64,000 nucleotides of DNA from Sphingopyxis sp. JAI128 (GTDB lineage: Bacteria > Pseudomonadota > Alphaproteobacteria > Sphingomonadales > Sphingomonadaceae). Both the position numbers and the translations under genes were made by a program. Where the stretch lies: the NCBI RefSeq assembly GCF_014207235.1, contig NZ_JACHDA010000006.1:229454-293453 (forward strand), given 5' to 3'. The notes beneath the pieces are model-generated. The model worked only from the letters and a program-made list of their open reading frames with translations. It did not search any database and was not told the DNA's origin. Positions 44,723-56,547 of this stretch are shown here, piece after piece (position 1 is the first letter of the stretch; each line of letters opens with the position of its first letter).

Positions 44723-44736
44723 TTTCGAGAGGTTCG

Positions 44737-45366
44737 ATGATGGCGCATCGCAAACTGCAACCCGGAAAGCTGGTGATCGCCAGCCACAATGCGGGCAAAG
44801 TGCGCGAAATTCGCGCGCTGCTCGAACCGTTTGGGATCGAGCCGGTGTCGGCGGGCGACCTGGGGTTACCCGAACCCCACGAGACGGGAACGACGTTCCG
44901 CGAAAACGCGCTACTGAAAGCGCATGCCAGCGCGTCGGCGTCGGGGCTGCCCGCGCTGGCCGACGACAGCGGGCTGGAGGTCGCGGCGCTTGGTGGCCGT
45001 CCCGGCGTGTACACCGCCGACTGGGCCGAGCGGCAGGCGTTCGAGGGCGGACCCGGCCGCGACTGGTATATGGCAATGGGCAAGGTCGAGGGGCTGCTGG
45101 CCGGACAGGGGGCGAACGTCGATCGCAGCGCCTGCTTCGTCTGCACCCTTGCGCTCGCCTGGCCCGACGGCCATGCCGAAGTGTTCGAGGGCCGCGCGCA
45201 AGGCAGCCTGACCTGGCCCCCGCGCGGACTGCTCGGTTTCGGTTATGATCCGGTATTTGTTCCAGTCGGTAACACGCTGACTTATGCGGAAATCGACCCA
45301 GCAGAGAAGCACTCGATCAGCCACCGCGCCGATGCGTTTGCCAAGCTGGTGGCTGGATCGTTTTGA
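44737..45366 (+). CDS. rdgB: dITP/XTP pyrophosphatase
   Basis: 209 aa Ham1-family enzyme that hydrolyses non-canonical purine triphosphates. Features: [62 protein letters not shown] and [12 protein letters not shown]. Two consecutive ATG codons (44737, 44740) follow gagagg; either may be used. Confidence 0.96.
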   Translation: MMAHRKLQPGKLVIASHNAGKVREIRALLEPFGIEPVSAGDLGLPEPHETGTTFRENALLKAHASASASGLPALADDSGLEVAALGGRPGVYTADWAERQAFEGGPGRDWYMAMGKVEGLLAGQGANVDRSACFVCTLALAWPDGHAEVFEGRAQGSLTWPPRGLLGFGYDPVFVPVGNTLTYAEIDPAEKHSISHRADAFAKLVAGSF

Positions 45367-45378
45367 CGCTCCCGCCCG

Positions 45379-45657
45379 TCAGGGGCGAAATCTGATTTTC
45401 CCATCGACTTCGATGAAGCGAGACCGATCGCCTTTCTCCCGCATGTCCCACAATGCCTGTTTGCGGCACTCGGCATCTTGGTTACCACGACGGGCGACGA
45501 GCCTGCGCATTTCGTCATCGGCAAAGATTAGGTCATGGGCGCCATCAATGCTCACGCCAAATTTCTCGCGGGTCCGTTTGACCAGCTGAGCGAAATCCCC
45601 ATTGGCAATATCCACAGCGCTTCTCCGGCCTCGCGTACAGGTGGCAAGCCTACTCAT
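45379..45657 (-). CDS. Conserved-looking small protein, unknown
   Basis: 92 aa on the minus strand between rdgB and hemW. It reads [40 protein letters not shown], then [20 protein letters not shown] and ends VDGKIRFRP. Highly charged with no membrane segment. It breaks the rdgB-hemW run on the other strand. The frame continues open upstream as a shadow of hemW, so only the segment up to the ATG at 45657 is proposed. Real gene status is uncertain. Confidence 0.5.
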   Translation of the reverse strand: MSRLATCTRGRRSAVDIANGDFAQLVKRTREKFGVSIDGAHDLIFADDEMRRLVARRGNQDAECRKQALWDMREKGDRSRFIEVDGKIRFRP

Positions 45658-45693
45658 GCAGACAATTGATGAAAAGTGACTATATCGCCCCCC

Positions 45694-46839
45694 ATGGCCG
45701 AACCGCTCGCCCTTTATGTCCATTGGCCGTTTTGCGTTTCGAAATGCCCTTATTGCGACTTCAACAGCCATGTGCGTGATCGCGTCGATCAGGCGGTGTG
45801 GCGCGATGCGTTGCTGGCCGATCTGCGGCATGAGGCGGCGTTGCTGCCGGATCGCCCGGTCGGCTCGATCTTTTTCGGCGGCGGCACGCCCAGCCTGATG
45901 CCCCCCGCGACCGTCGCGGCGGTGATCGCCGAAGCCAGCGCATTGTGGGGGCTCGCCGACGATGTCGAGATTACGCTGGAAGCGAACCCCAATTCGGTCG
46001 AAGTTGCCAATTTCGCCGATCTTGCCGCCGCGGGGGTCAATCGCGTTTCGATCGGCGTCCAAAGCTTCGATGCGCAAGCGCTTGAATTTCTGGGCCGCGC
46101 CCACAGCGAGGAGGAGGCACGGTGCGCGATATCGACCGCGCAGGCGCATTTCGCGCGCGTCAGCTTCGACCTGATCTACGCGCGGCCGGGCCAGACGCTC
46201 GCCGCATGGGAAGCCGAACTTTCGGATGCGCTTGCCTTCGGCACCGACCATCTCTCGCTCTACCAGCTCACCATCGAACCCGGCACACGCTTCGCGACGC
46301 TGGCGGCGAAAGGCGATCTCACCATCCCCGATGGCGATGCGGCCGCCGACCTGTTCGACGCGACGCAGGCGATGACCCGCGCCGCCGGCCTGCCGCGCTA
46401 CGAAGTGTCGAATCATGCCCGCGTCGGGCAGGAAAGCCGACACAATCTCGCCTATTGGCACTACGCCGATTATGCGGGCGTCGGCCCCGGCGCGCACGGA
46501 CGGCGACTGGCCCAGGCGACCGAACGGCACAAGAAGCCCGAGAATTTCATCGCCGCAGTGGCGCGCAACGGCCACGGGCTGAAAGTCGAGACCGACCTGC
46601 CGCCACACGAACGCGCGACCGAGGCGATGCTGATGGGGCTGCGGCTGACCGAAGGGATCGACCTGGCGCGGATCGAGGCGCGGAGCGGGCTGGAGCGCGC
46701 GGTATTTGTCGATGCAGATGCGGTGGCGCGGCTGGCGGGGCAGGGTCTGATGCGGCACGACGGCGACCGGCTTGCCGTGACCGGGGACGGCATATTGCTG
46801 CTCGACTCGATCCTTTCCGAGGTGGTGCGAACCGGCTAG
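45694..46839 (+). CDS. hemW: Radical SAM heme chaperone HemW
   Basis: 381 aa. The radical SAM cluster motif is [13 protein letters not shown]. Further blocks: [46 protein letters not shown] and GVGPGAHGR. This is the HemW group often mis-called coproporphyrinogen III oxidase; the extra Cys of true HemN (CxxxCxxCxC) is replaced by Phe (YCDF). The ATG at 45694 starts [13 protein letters not shown]. Confidence 0.94.
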   Translation: MAEPLALYVHWPFCVSKCPYCDFNSHVRDRVDQAVWRDALLADLRHEAALLPDRPVGSIFFGGGTPSLMPPATVAAVIAEASALWGLADDVEITLEANPNSVEVANFADLAAAGVNRVSIGVQSFDAQALEFLGRAHSEEEARCAISTAQAHFARVSFDLIYARPGQTLAAWEAELSDALAFGTDHLSLYQLTIEPGTRFATLAAKGDLTIPDGDAAADLFDATQAMTRAAGLPRYEVSNHARVGQESRHNLAYWHYADYAGVGPGAHGRRLAQATERHKKPENFIAAVARNGHGLKVETDLPPHERATEAMLMGLRLTEGIDLARIEARSGLERAVFVDADAVARLAGQGLMRHDGDRLAVTGDGILLLDSILSEVVRTG

Positions 46840-46947
46840 GCTCTCTCGACGCGTTCGTGACGCGCGAAGTCGAGATACCCGTCGATCGCGCGCAGTGTCG
46901 AAGGGCATCTCGACTTCGCTCGATGCGAGCGGGAATGGGGACATGAT

Positions 46948-47838
46948 TTGGCGCACGGCTTGATCCGCGATTGGGATGCCCATCTGGCGCATGAAAAGCG
47001 CCGGTCGGAGCATACGCGCCGCGCCTATATCGCGACGGCGGAGCGGTTCTGCGCATTCCTGTCGCGTCATCGCGGCGGTGCGGTCGACCCGGCGATGCTG
47101 AAAAGCCTGACCCCGAACGACCTGCGCGCCTATCTCGCCGAGCGCCGCGCCGAAGGATTGGGCAATGGGTCGGCGGCGCGCGAGCTTTCGGCGCTCCGGA
47201 CCTTCCTGCGCTTCGTCGGCGGGTCGAACGCCAGCGTGCCGCAGATGCGCGGGCCGCGCGTCAAGAAGGGTCTGCCGCGACCGGTCGCGCCCGCCGAAGC
47301 GTTGCGGCTGGCGCAGGATGTCGAAGACAATGCACGCGAGGGCTGGGCTGGCGCGCGCGATTTCGCATTGCTGCTGCTGCTTTACGGAGCAGGGTTGCGC
47401 ATCGGCGAAGCGCTGTCGCTGACCGGCGCGGCGCTGCCACTCGGCGATACGCTCCGCGTCACCGGCAAAAGAGCCAAGACGCGCATCGTGCCGATCCTGC
47501 CCGCGGTGGCAAAGGCGGTATCGCGCTATGTCGATGCCTGTCCTTACCCGATCGCGAAAGACACGCCGCTGTTCCTCGGCGCGCGGGGCGGACCGCTGGC
47601 CCCCGGAGTGGTGCGCGCCAATGTGCGGTCTGCGCGGCGCGCGCTCGGCCTGCCCGAACGCACGACCCCGCACGCGCTGCGCCACAGTTTCGCGACGCAT
47701 TTGCTCGCGGGCGGCGCCGATCTCAGAAGCCTGCAGGAACTGCTCGGCCATGCGAGCCTCGCCTCGACGCAGGTCTATACCGCGGTCGACGCCGCGCATC
47801 TGCTCGACATCTACCGGTCGGCGCATCCGCGGGCTTGA
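46948..47838 (+). CDS. xerC: Tyrosine recombinase XerC
   Basis: 296 aa. Resolves chromosome dimers at dif with XerD. N-terminal SAM-like domain ([20 protein letters not shown]). Catalytic residues: Arg in [10 protein letters not shown], His-x-x-Arg in [15 protein letters not shown], His in LGHASLAST and Tyr in QVYTAVD. The best start is a TTG at 46948; the nearby ATG at 46943 is in another frame. Length is typical for XerC/D. Confidence 0.92.
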   Translation: MAHGLIRDWDAHLAHEKRRSEHTRRAYIATAERFCAFLSRHRGGAVDPAMLKSLTPNDLRAYLAERRAEGLGNGSAARELSALRTFLRFVGGSNASVPQMRGPRVKKGLPRPVAPAEALRLAQDVEDNAREGWAGARDFALLLLLYGAGLRIGEALSLTGAALPLGDTLRVTGKRAKTRIVPILPAVAKAVSRYVDACPYPIAKDTPLFLGARGGPLAPGVVRANVRSARRALGLPERTTPHALRHSFATHLLAGGADLRSLQELLGHASLASTQVYTAVDAAHLLDIYRSAHPRA

Positions 47839-47877
47839 CGGGGAGCGATGTCGGTTTTGGGGTGGGTTCCCGACATT

Positions 47878-47952
47878 CGTCACCCCGGACTTGATCCGGG
47901 GTCCATGACTTCAACGCCGCGATGGATCCCGGATCAAGTCCGGGATGACGAG
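47878..47952. repeat. Repeat family A, intact copy
   Basis: cgtcaccccggacttgatcc ... tcccggatcaagtccggga tgacga. It directly abuts repeat family C copy 2, and the two fill the gap between xerC and the S10 peptidase gene. Confidence 0.8.
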
Positions 47953-47959
47953 GAAGAGA

Positions 47960-48093
47960 ATCCTCCCGTCGCGTAGCGATGGGGAGGTGGCAGCGGCGGA
48001 GCCGCTGACGGAGGGGCGTTCGCGCGACTTCGCCGCCCCTCCACCACCGCTTCGCGGTGGTCCCCCTCCCCACGGCTACGCCGCAGGGAGGAT
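47960..48093. repeat. Repeat family C, copy 2
   Basis: Starts atcctcccgtcgcgtagcga and ends gccgcagggaggat; inner ggcagcggcggagccgctgacgg and ccgcccctccaccaccgc. Same orientation as copy 1 at 31961. Confidence 0.75.
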
Positions 48094-48125
48094 AAATGTC
48101 CGCTACCAGCGGAAGCCCGCCGTCC

Positions 48126-49637
48126 TCACCGCGCGCGAATGAACGCCCGCACATCTTCCGACAATTTGTGCCGATCCTCGTCGCGGATATACATCATGTG
48201 ACCCGCACCATAGTAAGTGTACTGGATGCGGTCCTGCGGGATGCCGGTGCGCGACAGTGCATATTCGGCGGCAAAAAAGGGCGTCGCGAAATCATAATAG
48301 CCCTGCGCGACGAGGACCTTCAGCCCCGAATTTTCGCGCAGCGCCTGCCCGATATAGGGCGCGACGTTAAGATAGGCGTTGGTGTCGCGTCCGCCGAGGC
48401 GCCAGTCCCACTGGCCGCCGATCCGGCCGATCGACTGATATTCGCGGTCCGTCTTGAACCCCAGCCCGTCGCGGCTCCAGCTGTTGATCGCGGCGGTATA
48501 GCTCGCGTCGATGCCATAGAAGCTCGGATCATTGTCGGGCGTCTCGCCCGCGCTGTCGTAATCCTTGCCCGTATAGCGGCTGTCGAGGCGGCCGACGGTC
48601 AGCCCGCGGTCGCGGAGCAATTCCTTGTAGAAGCGGCTGGGCGTCACGCGCAGGTCGGCATTTTCGAGGAAAGTTTCGCCAAGCCCCGTGAAGCGCGAAA
48701 GCTCGCGGCGGATCGCGGCGCGTTCCTCGCCCTGCAATTTCTGCCCTTTGAGCAGCGCGCTGGCATAAGGGCCGATCGCCCATTGGCGCGCTTCCTCGGC
48801 AAAGGCTTCGGGCGACGAAGCCGTCGCCTTGCCGTGGTAGAGCGCGGTCACCGCCATCGACGGCAAGTTGGTGATCGGCGACAGCTCGTTGCCCGGCGTG
48901 TCGGCGCCCGCCGCGAAATCGAGCACGGTCGAGATCAGGATGATGCCGTTCAGGGCGACGTCATTATAGGTCTCGTTCATCAGCTGGTTGGCGACCGCGG
49001 CCGAGCGCGTCGTGCCATAGCTTTCGCCGCCAAGAAACTTGGGGCTGTTCCAGCGGCCATTGTCGTTCAGCCAGCGGCGGATCACCTCGGCGACCAGCTT
49101 GGCATCCTGCGTCACCCCATAATAATCCTTGGGGTCGGCCTTGCCGATCAGGTGCGAAAAGCCGGTGCCCGGCGGGTCGATGAACACGATGTCGGTGACG
49201 TCGAGCAGCGCGTCGGGATTGTCGACGATGGGGTAGGGCGGGGCGCCGTCGTCGACGCCGGTGCCGGGAATCGCGACGCGCTTCGGCCCGAACGCGCCCA
49301 TCATCAGCCAGACGGTGCCCGAACCGGGGCCGCCGTTGAACAGGAAGGTGATCGGCCGGTTCGGGTCGCGCGGTTCCTTGACGTAGGAAGTGGTGACGAC
49401 CGCAACTTCGGGCACGCCGTCCTTGTTCTTGATAATCGTCTCGCCGATCGTCGCGGCGTAATTGATCCGCTGACCGCCGAAGGTGCCGCTGAGTTTGGTG
49501 GTGCGGATTTGCGGTTCGTAGTCGGCGGCGGGCTTTTCGGCCTTCGCCTTGTCATCGGCAGGCTTGTCCTGCGCGTGGACGGCGGCCGGCGCGGCGGCGG
49601 CAAGCGCCAGGGCGATAAGCGACAGACCTGTTTTCAT
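48126..49637 (-). CDS. S10-family serine carboxypeptidase, secreted
   Basis: 503 aa. A signal peptide (MKTGLSLIALALAAAAPAAV then HAQ) predicts export. Carboxypeptidase features: FLFNGGPGSGTVWLMMGAFG, DPPGTGFSHL, nucleophile Ser in GGESYGTTRSA, Asp near VAQGYYDFATPF and His in YYGAGHMMY. Releases C-terminal amino acids from peptides. I use the ATG at 49637 since it starts the signal peptide. Confidence 0.92.
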   Translation of the reverse strand: MKTGLSLIALALAAAAPAAVHAQDKPADDKAKAEKPAADYEPQIRTTKLSGTFGGQRINYAATIGETIIKNKDGVPEVAVVTTSYVKEPRDPNRPITFLFNGGPGSGTVWLMMGAFGPKRVAIPGTGVDDGAPPYPIVDNPDALLDVTDIVFIDPPGTGFSHLIGKADPKDYYGVTQDAKLVAEVIRRWLNDNGRWNSPKFLGGESYGTTRSAAVANQLMNETYNDVALNGIILISTVLDFAAGADTPGNELSPITNLPSMAVTALYHGKATASSPEAFAEEARQWAIGPYASALLKGQKLQGEERAAIRRELSRFTGLGETFLENADLRVTPSRFYKELLRDRGLTVGRLDSRYTGKDYDSAGETPDNDPSFYGIDASYTAAINSWSRDGLGFKTDREYQSIGRIGGQWDWRLGGRDTNAYLNVAPYIGQALRENSGLKVLVAQGYYDFATPFFAAEYALSRTGIPQDRIQYTYYGAGHMMYIRDEDRHKLSEDVRAFIRAR

Positions 49638-49731
49638 TGATATTTCTCCCCGTTGCGGGGCAGACCCTAAGCAGTGCAAAGGGGCGGGGCAAGGCCGCTC
49701 GTCGGAAAACGTATACGTTTTATCGAAGGGC

Positions 49732-50022
49732 TCAGGCTGCCTTTTTAGGCTGCACCGACAGTTCGAGGCCGAGGGCGTCGAGCACGGCCATCAGCGTTTC
49801 CAGCGTCGGATTACCATTCTCCGACAGCGCATTGTAAAGTGCTTGCCGACCGAGCCCCGATTTACGGGCGATCTCGCTCATGCCTTTCGAGCGGGCGACG
49901 TCGCCCAGCGCGCTGGCAATATGTTTCGGATCATTCCCTTCCATCGCCGCTTCGAGATAATAGAGGATATGCTCCTCGGTCGCGAGGTAGGTTGCTGCGT
50001 CAAAGGGTCGTAGCTCCGTCAC
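49732..50022 (-). CDS. HigA-like antitoxin
   Basis: 96 aa from the GTG at 50022; a TTG at 50031 is also possible. TELRPFDAATYLATEEHILY is the typical start, followed by a helix-turn-helix (VARSKGMSEIARKSGLGRQA, LYNALSENGNPTLETLM). This is the addiction-module antidote type paired with RelE-like toxins. The gene follows and overlaps or abuts the toxin gene. It likely neutralises the toxin and represses the operon. Confidence 0.85.
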   Translation of the reverse strand: MTELRPFDAATYLATEEHILYYLEAAMEGNDPKHIASALGDVARSKGMSEIARKSGLGRQALYNALSENGNPTLETLMAVLDALGLELSVQPKKAA

Positions 50023-50347
50023 GGCCTTCAATCTCTTCCTTCAACCGCTTGGCGCGGGCGACATCGTCAACCTGACTGCGCTTGTCGCCGCCGCAAAGCA
50101 GAATGACAAGCTCCTTGCCGCGCCGGAAGAAATAAACCCGATAGCCCGGCCCATAGTCGATCCGCATTTCGAAAACGCCGCCTTTGACGGACTTATGGTC
50201 TCCGAAATTGCCCTTCGACGCGCGTTTCAGACGATCAGCGATCTTGGCAACCGCGCGAACGTCCCGCAATGAACTAAGCCAACGGGCGAATTCGGTCGTT
50301 TCCGGCAGTCGGTAAGGCTGTCCTGTGTAGAGGACATTCTTGCTCAT
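50000..50347 (-). CDS. RelE/ParE-superfamily toxin
   Basis: 115 aa. TTEFARWLSSLRDVRAVAKI, RLKRASKGNFGDHKSVKGGV, MRIDYGPGYRVYFFRRGKEL and LLCGGDKRSQVDDVARAKRL are the pattern of the TIGR02683-type addiction toxins. A ribosome-dependent mRNase is expected for the family; not shown here. The toxin gene comes first and overlaps the antitoxin start. It begins at the ATG at 50347; the frame upstream is not family-like. Confidence 0.86.
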   Translation of the reverse strand: MSKNVLYTGQPYRLPETTEFARWLSSLRDVRAVAKIADRLKRASKGNFGDHKSVKGGVFEMRIDYGPGYRVYFFRRGKELVILLCGGDKRSQVDDVARAKRLKEEIEGRDGATTL

Positions 50348-50546
50348 GTCAATTGTTTCCGCAAGTGAAGCGCGGCTGCGGGACCGCCGGGAATGCGAAG
50401 AAAAAGAAGGTTTCATGTCAGAACTTCCAAATCGCCGTAGCGATACAAAAGTGGCAGGCAGTTCTGACTAATCCCCGGCCTCGCCATTTCCGGCCGAGAT
50501 CAACAATATAAACGATTGTCGTTCAGGTGCAATCTTTTGGTCTTTT

Positions 50547-52733
<2,187 letters not shown>

Positions 52734-52835
52734 TACCACCAATATGGTATCGATTGCGGCCAACGACAATAATGGCGGTTGCAACCAAGTCGCAGCATCT
52801 GGGTCCTCCCATTTGCTCAGCAGGAGGATGAATAG

Positions 52836-53345
52836 ATGAAGAAATTTCTGACGGTCGCCGCGATCGGCGCCCTCGTCGCTATGTCGGGTTGCGGCAAGAG
52901 CGAAAACGCCGACGGCCCGGTGAAGCGCGAAGCCGGCAATTGGAAAAACGAAGTCAAGCTGGTGAAGTTCGAAGTTCCCGGCATGCCCGCCGAGATGAAG
53001 GACGGCATGGCCAAGATGATGGAAAGCGCTGGCAGCATCGACCAGTGCCTGACTCAGGAACAGGCCGACAAGGAAGATATCGCCTCCGAAATCTCGAAAG
53101 CGCAGGCGGGCGGCGGCGATTGCAAATGGTCGAAGAACGACATCGCCGGCGGCAAGGTCGACATCGCGGGCACCTGCACCGCCAACGGTCAGACGGTCAA
53201 CATGACGATGGCCGGCAATGTGACTGCGAAAAAGTCGGATATTGCGGTGACGATCAACGGCAAGACCCCGACGGGCAAACCGATGGAAATGGTCATCCAG
53301 ACGAACAGCACGCACACGGGCCCGTGCAAAGCGGCCACGACCTGA
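52836..53345 (+). CDS. DUF3617-type lipoprotein
   Basis: 169 aa. Signal [20 protein letters not shown] with an MSGC lipobox. The mature domain has [35 protein letters not shown] and [18 protein letters not shown], the DUF3617 pattern with two Cys. Function unknown; members are periplasmic. It has a good ribosome site (aggagg) and a terminator at 53373. Confidence 0.85.
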   Translation: MKKFLTVAAIGALVAMSGCGKSENADGPVKREAGNWKNEVKLVKFEVPGMPAEMKDGMAKMMESAGSIDQCLTQEQADKEDIASEISKAQAGGGDCKWSKNDIAGGKVDIAGTCTANGQTVNMTMAGNVTAKKSDIAVTINGKTPTGKPMEMVIQTNSTHTGPCKAATT

Positions 53346-53372
53346 ACCGCCGCGCTCCTGCGCAAAATATTG

Positions 53373-53404
53373 GGGGCGTCGATGGAAATCGGCGCCCCTT
53401 TATT
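53373..53404 (+). terminator. Terminator after the DUF3617 gene
   Basis: ggggcg (53373-53378) pairs with cgcccc (53393-53398), with an inner cgat/atcg stem around ggaa, followed by ttta. It lies 27 bp after the stop. Confidence 0.7.
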
Positions 53405-53425
53405 GCAGGCCACGCGCGGACGGGC

Positions 53426-53509
53426 ATGGCGATGTTTGGCTATATGACGATGGGAACCGGCGACCTCGACGGCAACAAGCTCTGCGCATTCCGCATCGGC
53501 GCGGCTTGA
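53426..53509 (+). pseudogene. VOC/glyoxalase-family remnant with internal deletion
   Basis: 27 codons. It begins like the N-terminus of small VOC proteins (MFGYMTMGT) and ends like their C-terminus (DLDGNKLCAFRIG), with the ~100 residues between missing. In intact relatives both ends contain an Asp-Leu step (GTNDL and DLDGN), so a deletion between similar codons could have fused them. It cannot fold as a VOC domain. Confidence 0.6.
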
Positions 53510-54051
53510 ATCTGGACGGCTGGATGGGGTGCCGCGCCACCCCGCTGCTGCTCGGCCTTGCCGCCGGGCTGGCTTTTTACCGCGAGCCACGCTGGCCGCG
53601 CGATTGACGACGATCCGGGCAAGCGCGTCGTCGGGCTGGTCTTTGCCGGCCATCATGGTCGCCGCGCTGGCGCCGCGCCTGTGGCCGCGCCGCGCTGGCC
53701 TGACCGAATGGATGAAGAGGGGGTCGACTTGCCGGGCGGACGGACAGGTGGGGCTGTCGGGCCGCCCGGCGAAGTCTTGGAATGAAGCCGGAGGGGGGTT
53801 GAAAAGTGCCAGGGACCAGCTCGCACCTTTCGCCTTTCGGCCTCAATGCCGCGCCATCGTAGGAATGTCGCGACGCCCGAAAAGATGACACAATTTGACA
53901 CGCGCGGCAGTTACAAGGGGTCACATGCCGGAATGTCGCCGTTTGATAACCAAATCTTAACCCGATTTCCCTTTTTTCCGGGCGGATTGGCGTGCGGGTT
54001 TTCTTCTGATATGCGGTTCGGCCCGCCTGTTACCGTTACGTGGAAGTAACA
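53510..54051. other. Gene-poor stretch upstream of the TPR regulator
   Basis: About 540 bp with only short unsupported frames, one reading ATPLLLGLAAGLAFYREPRW then stopping. It may hold further decayed sequence next to the VOC remnant. The part from 53890 to 54051 is AT-richer and should hold the promoter of the next gene. Nothing else can be named. Confidence 0.45.
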
Positions 54052-55872
54052 ATGGCTGGTCGCACCCGACGATTGGCGTATCTACCGCCCCGCCCGTCGG
54101 GGGCATTTGAGGGTAGCATGGACCACGCGAAAGCGAATGAGGCACAGAGTTCGGCCGAGACCGACCGGATCATCGCAGAGGAGCTCGAGCGACTGCTCGA
54201 GTCCCCGATGTTCGTCCGTTCGCCCGTGCTGTCGCGGCTGCTGCAATTCCTTGTCGAACATCGCCTTCGCGGTGGGCGCAGCGCGCCGAAAGCCTATGCC
54301 ATCGCGACCGAGGCGCTGGGCCGGAGCGAGGATTTCGACCCCGCGGTCGACAGCTATCCGCGTGTCATGGTCGGCCGGTTGCGCACGCTGCTCGACCGAT
54401 ATTATGCCGATACGCCCTGGATCCACCGGCTGCGCGTGCCGCAAGGCAGTTACGAGGTTGTCGTGCAGCATCGGTCGGCGCCGCCGATGCGTTCGTCCGA
54501 CGATGCCGCGGGCGGCGATGACGTCAAGGCAGCGGCCGCCGCGGGGAGCCCGGACCGGCCCGTCGGGGGGGCGTTGCGTCCTTCGGCCAGCGGGCCTGCC
54601 TTCGGCCGCTGGCTGGTCGTCCTTGCCCTGTTGATCGTCGCGCTGTCGGCGCTCTGGACGCTGCGCGGCGGGCCGGGACGCCTGTTCGTGGGCGAGCCGG
54701 TACCTGTCCCGCTGATCGAGATCAGCGCCCCTCAGGCAGGAAATTCGCCGGAATCGCGCGCGCTGGCACGGGCGCTGGACGGAAAGCTGCGCGACGGCCT
54801 GCGGCGATTCGCGCTGGTGGATCTGCTCAGTGCGAAGGCGCCGGGCGCCGCGACGCCGCGGACGGGCGACTATCGGCTCGACGCGTCGCTGGTGCGCCGG
54901 ATCGACGGAAGCTCCGATATCACGCTGGTGCTCAACCGCGTGGCCGACCAGCGCACCATCTGGTCGCAACTATTGCGGGTGGGCGACGAGGATACGCCCG
55001 AATATACGGGGTTGGAGCCCGCGATCGCGCAGATCGCGGGCGATTATGGGGTGATCGTGCGCGACCAGGTCGAGCGCCAGCCCGACAATTTTTCGGCGGG
55101 TTATCCCTGCCTTGCCCAGTTCAACAGGGTGCGCCAGCTTCGCAATAAGGCTTCGGTCAAGCAGGTCGATTCCTGCCTGCGGGCGACATTGCGGGGCAAT
55201 CCCCGCGATTCGGCCGCGCTCGCGGCGCTGTCGCTGCTCCGCTACGGCGACTGGCAACCGGCGCGCGGGACCGCTGCAGGCAGCGAGGCCTTGACCGAGG
55301 CGCGCTCGTTGGCGGAGCGCTCCTATGAGAGCAGCCCCAATGCGGCGGCCGGCCTGTTCGCGATGGCGCGCGCGCATTTCTATGCCGGCAATTGCGCCGC
55401 GGGTAATGCGATGGGCGACGCGGCGCTGGCGCTCAATCGCTATGACGCTGACATGTCGGGTTTCCTTGGCCTGTTCAAGGTTTCGTGCGCGATGATGCCC
55501 GAGGGCGAGGCGCTGCTCCGGCGGTCGCTTGCGCTCGACTCTTCCCATCCGGGGGTCCCGGCGGTGACGTTGGCGTTCATCCTGTCGCAGCGCGGCGAGC
55601 AGGAGGAGGCGCAGTCGATCCTAAACCATATGCCGTCGCCCACCAACATGGAGCCGCAATATATGATGGTGCGCTCGATCGTGCTCGCCCGGCGCGGCCG
55701 GTTGCCGGAAGCGCGGGCGCAGTGGCGGCAACTGCTCGATTACACGCGGCAGCCTGCCAGCGCCGCGCCTGAAGTGGTGGTGAGCCGCTTTGTCATCGCC
55801 CCGGTCGTCGTCCAGCGCGCGGCGGCGGCGCTGCGCGAATCGGGCGTGGTGCCGGCCCCTGCCGCGCGTTGA
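54052..55872 (+). CDS. Membrane protein with N-terminal winged-helix-like domain and TPR-like repeats
   Basis: 606 aa. The N-terminal ~110 residues ([68 protein letters not shown]) form the DNA-binding-like domain seen in membrane-bound adenylate-cyclase-like or ToxR-like regulators. One membrane helix (about 188-208, [18 protein letters not shown]) separates it from a periplasmic part with TPR-like helices ([47 protein letters not shown]). The ATG at 54052 has ggaag six bases upstream. The ligand and target genes are unknown. Confidence 0.75.
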   Translation: MAGRTRRLAYLPPRPSGAFEGSMDHAKANEAQSSAETDRIIAEELERLLESPMFVRSPVLSRLLQFLVEHRLRGGRSAPKAYAIATEALGRSEDFDPAVDSYPRVMVGRLRTLLDRYYADTPWIHRLRVPQGSYEVVVQHRSAPPMRSSDDAAGGDDVKAAAAAGSPDRPVGGALRPSASGPAFGRWLVVLALLIVALSALWTLRGGPGRLFVGEPVPVPLIEISAPQAGNSPESRALARALDGKLRDGLRRFALVDLLSAKAPGAATPRTGDYRLDASLVRRIDGSSDITLVLNRVADQRTIWSQLLRVGDEDTPEYTGLEPAIAQIAGDYGVIVRDQVERQPDNFSAGYPCLAQFNRVRQLRNKASVKQVDSCLRATLRGNPRDSAALAALSLLRYGDWQPARGTAAGSEALTEARSLAERSYESSPNAAAGLFAMARAHFYAGNCAAGNAMGDAALALNRYDADMSGFLGLFKVSCAMMPEGEALLRRSLALDSSHPGVPAVTLAFILSQRGEQEEAQSILNHMPSPTNMEPQYMMVRSIVLARRGRLPEARAQWRQLLDYTRQPASAAPEVVVSRFVIAPVVVQRAAAALRESGVVPAPAAR

Positions 55873-56128
55873 CGGCGTCGCGTCCCGCGGCGGGCCGCGA
55901 CCGGCGCGCCGGTTCGACCTTGAAGGCGGCGGAGGCATTGCCTATTTCGGCAATCGCGTGCCGGAAGGGACAGAAAGGGACAGGGCCGGCACAAGCTATT
56001 TGCGGAGGATGTCCGGGTCGATACGACGGTTGGCCGAACGGTCGATGCCAGACCTCTTGCCAGCCCTGCCCACGCGCACTAGGGCAATTTTCAACATTCA
56101 CGAACAGGTCAGAAAAAAGGAACTGTGC

Positions 56129-56365
56129 ATGAGCGATTCGGCCGAAAAGGTTAAAAAGATCGTCGTCGAACATCTGGGCGTCGAAGCCGACAAGGTTACC
56201 GAGGAAGCGAGCTTCATCGACGATCTGGGCGCCGACAGCCTCGACATCGTCGAACTGGTGATGGCGTTCGAAGAAGAATTCGGCGTCGAAATCCCCGACG
56301 ATGCGGCGGAAAAGATCGCCACCGTCAAGGACGCGATCGACTATATCGAAGCGAACAAGGGCTGA
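56129..56365 (+). CDS. acpP: Acyl carrier protein
   Basis: 78 aa. Carries the growing fatty acyl chain on a phosphopantetheine attached to Ser in GADSLDIVE. Acidic four-helix protein; [20 protein letters not shown] and [19 protein letters not shown] are typical. aaagg lies upstream of the ATG at 56129. A terminator follows, then fabF. Confidence 0.98.
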   Translation: MSDSAEKVKKIVVEHLGVEADKVTEEASFIDDLGADSLDIVELVMAFEEEFGVEIPDDAAEKIATVKDAIDYIEANKG

Positions 56366-56423
56366 TCGAGCCCGTCCGGCGTTGCCGGACGCGGCGGCGA
56401 CGCCGTCAATGCGTTTCCGGCTT

Positions 56424-56467
56424 CCCGGTCCATGGCCCCGCGCCCTGTGACCGGGGAGCTTTTTTTA
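56424..56467 (+). terminator. acpP intrinsic terminator
   Basis: cccggtc (56424-56430) and gaccggg (56449-56455) pair, followed by gagc and seven T. It separates acpP from fabF, possibly attenuating transcription into fabF. Confidence 0.75.
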
Positions 56468-56547
56468 TGCGCGATGTTTCTCTAGAAGCGCGCCGAACGA
56501 ATTGATGCGGGTCGCTGCGGGGGCAGGGGCCGATGAAAGGAATGAAT

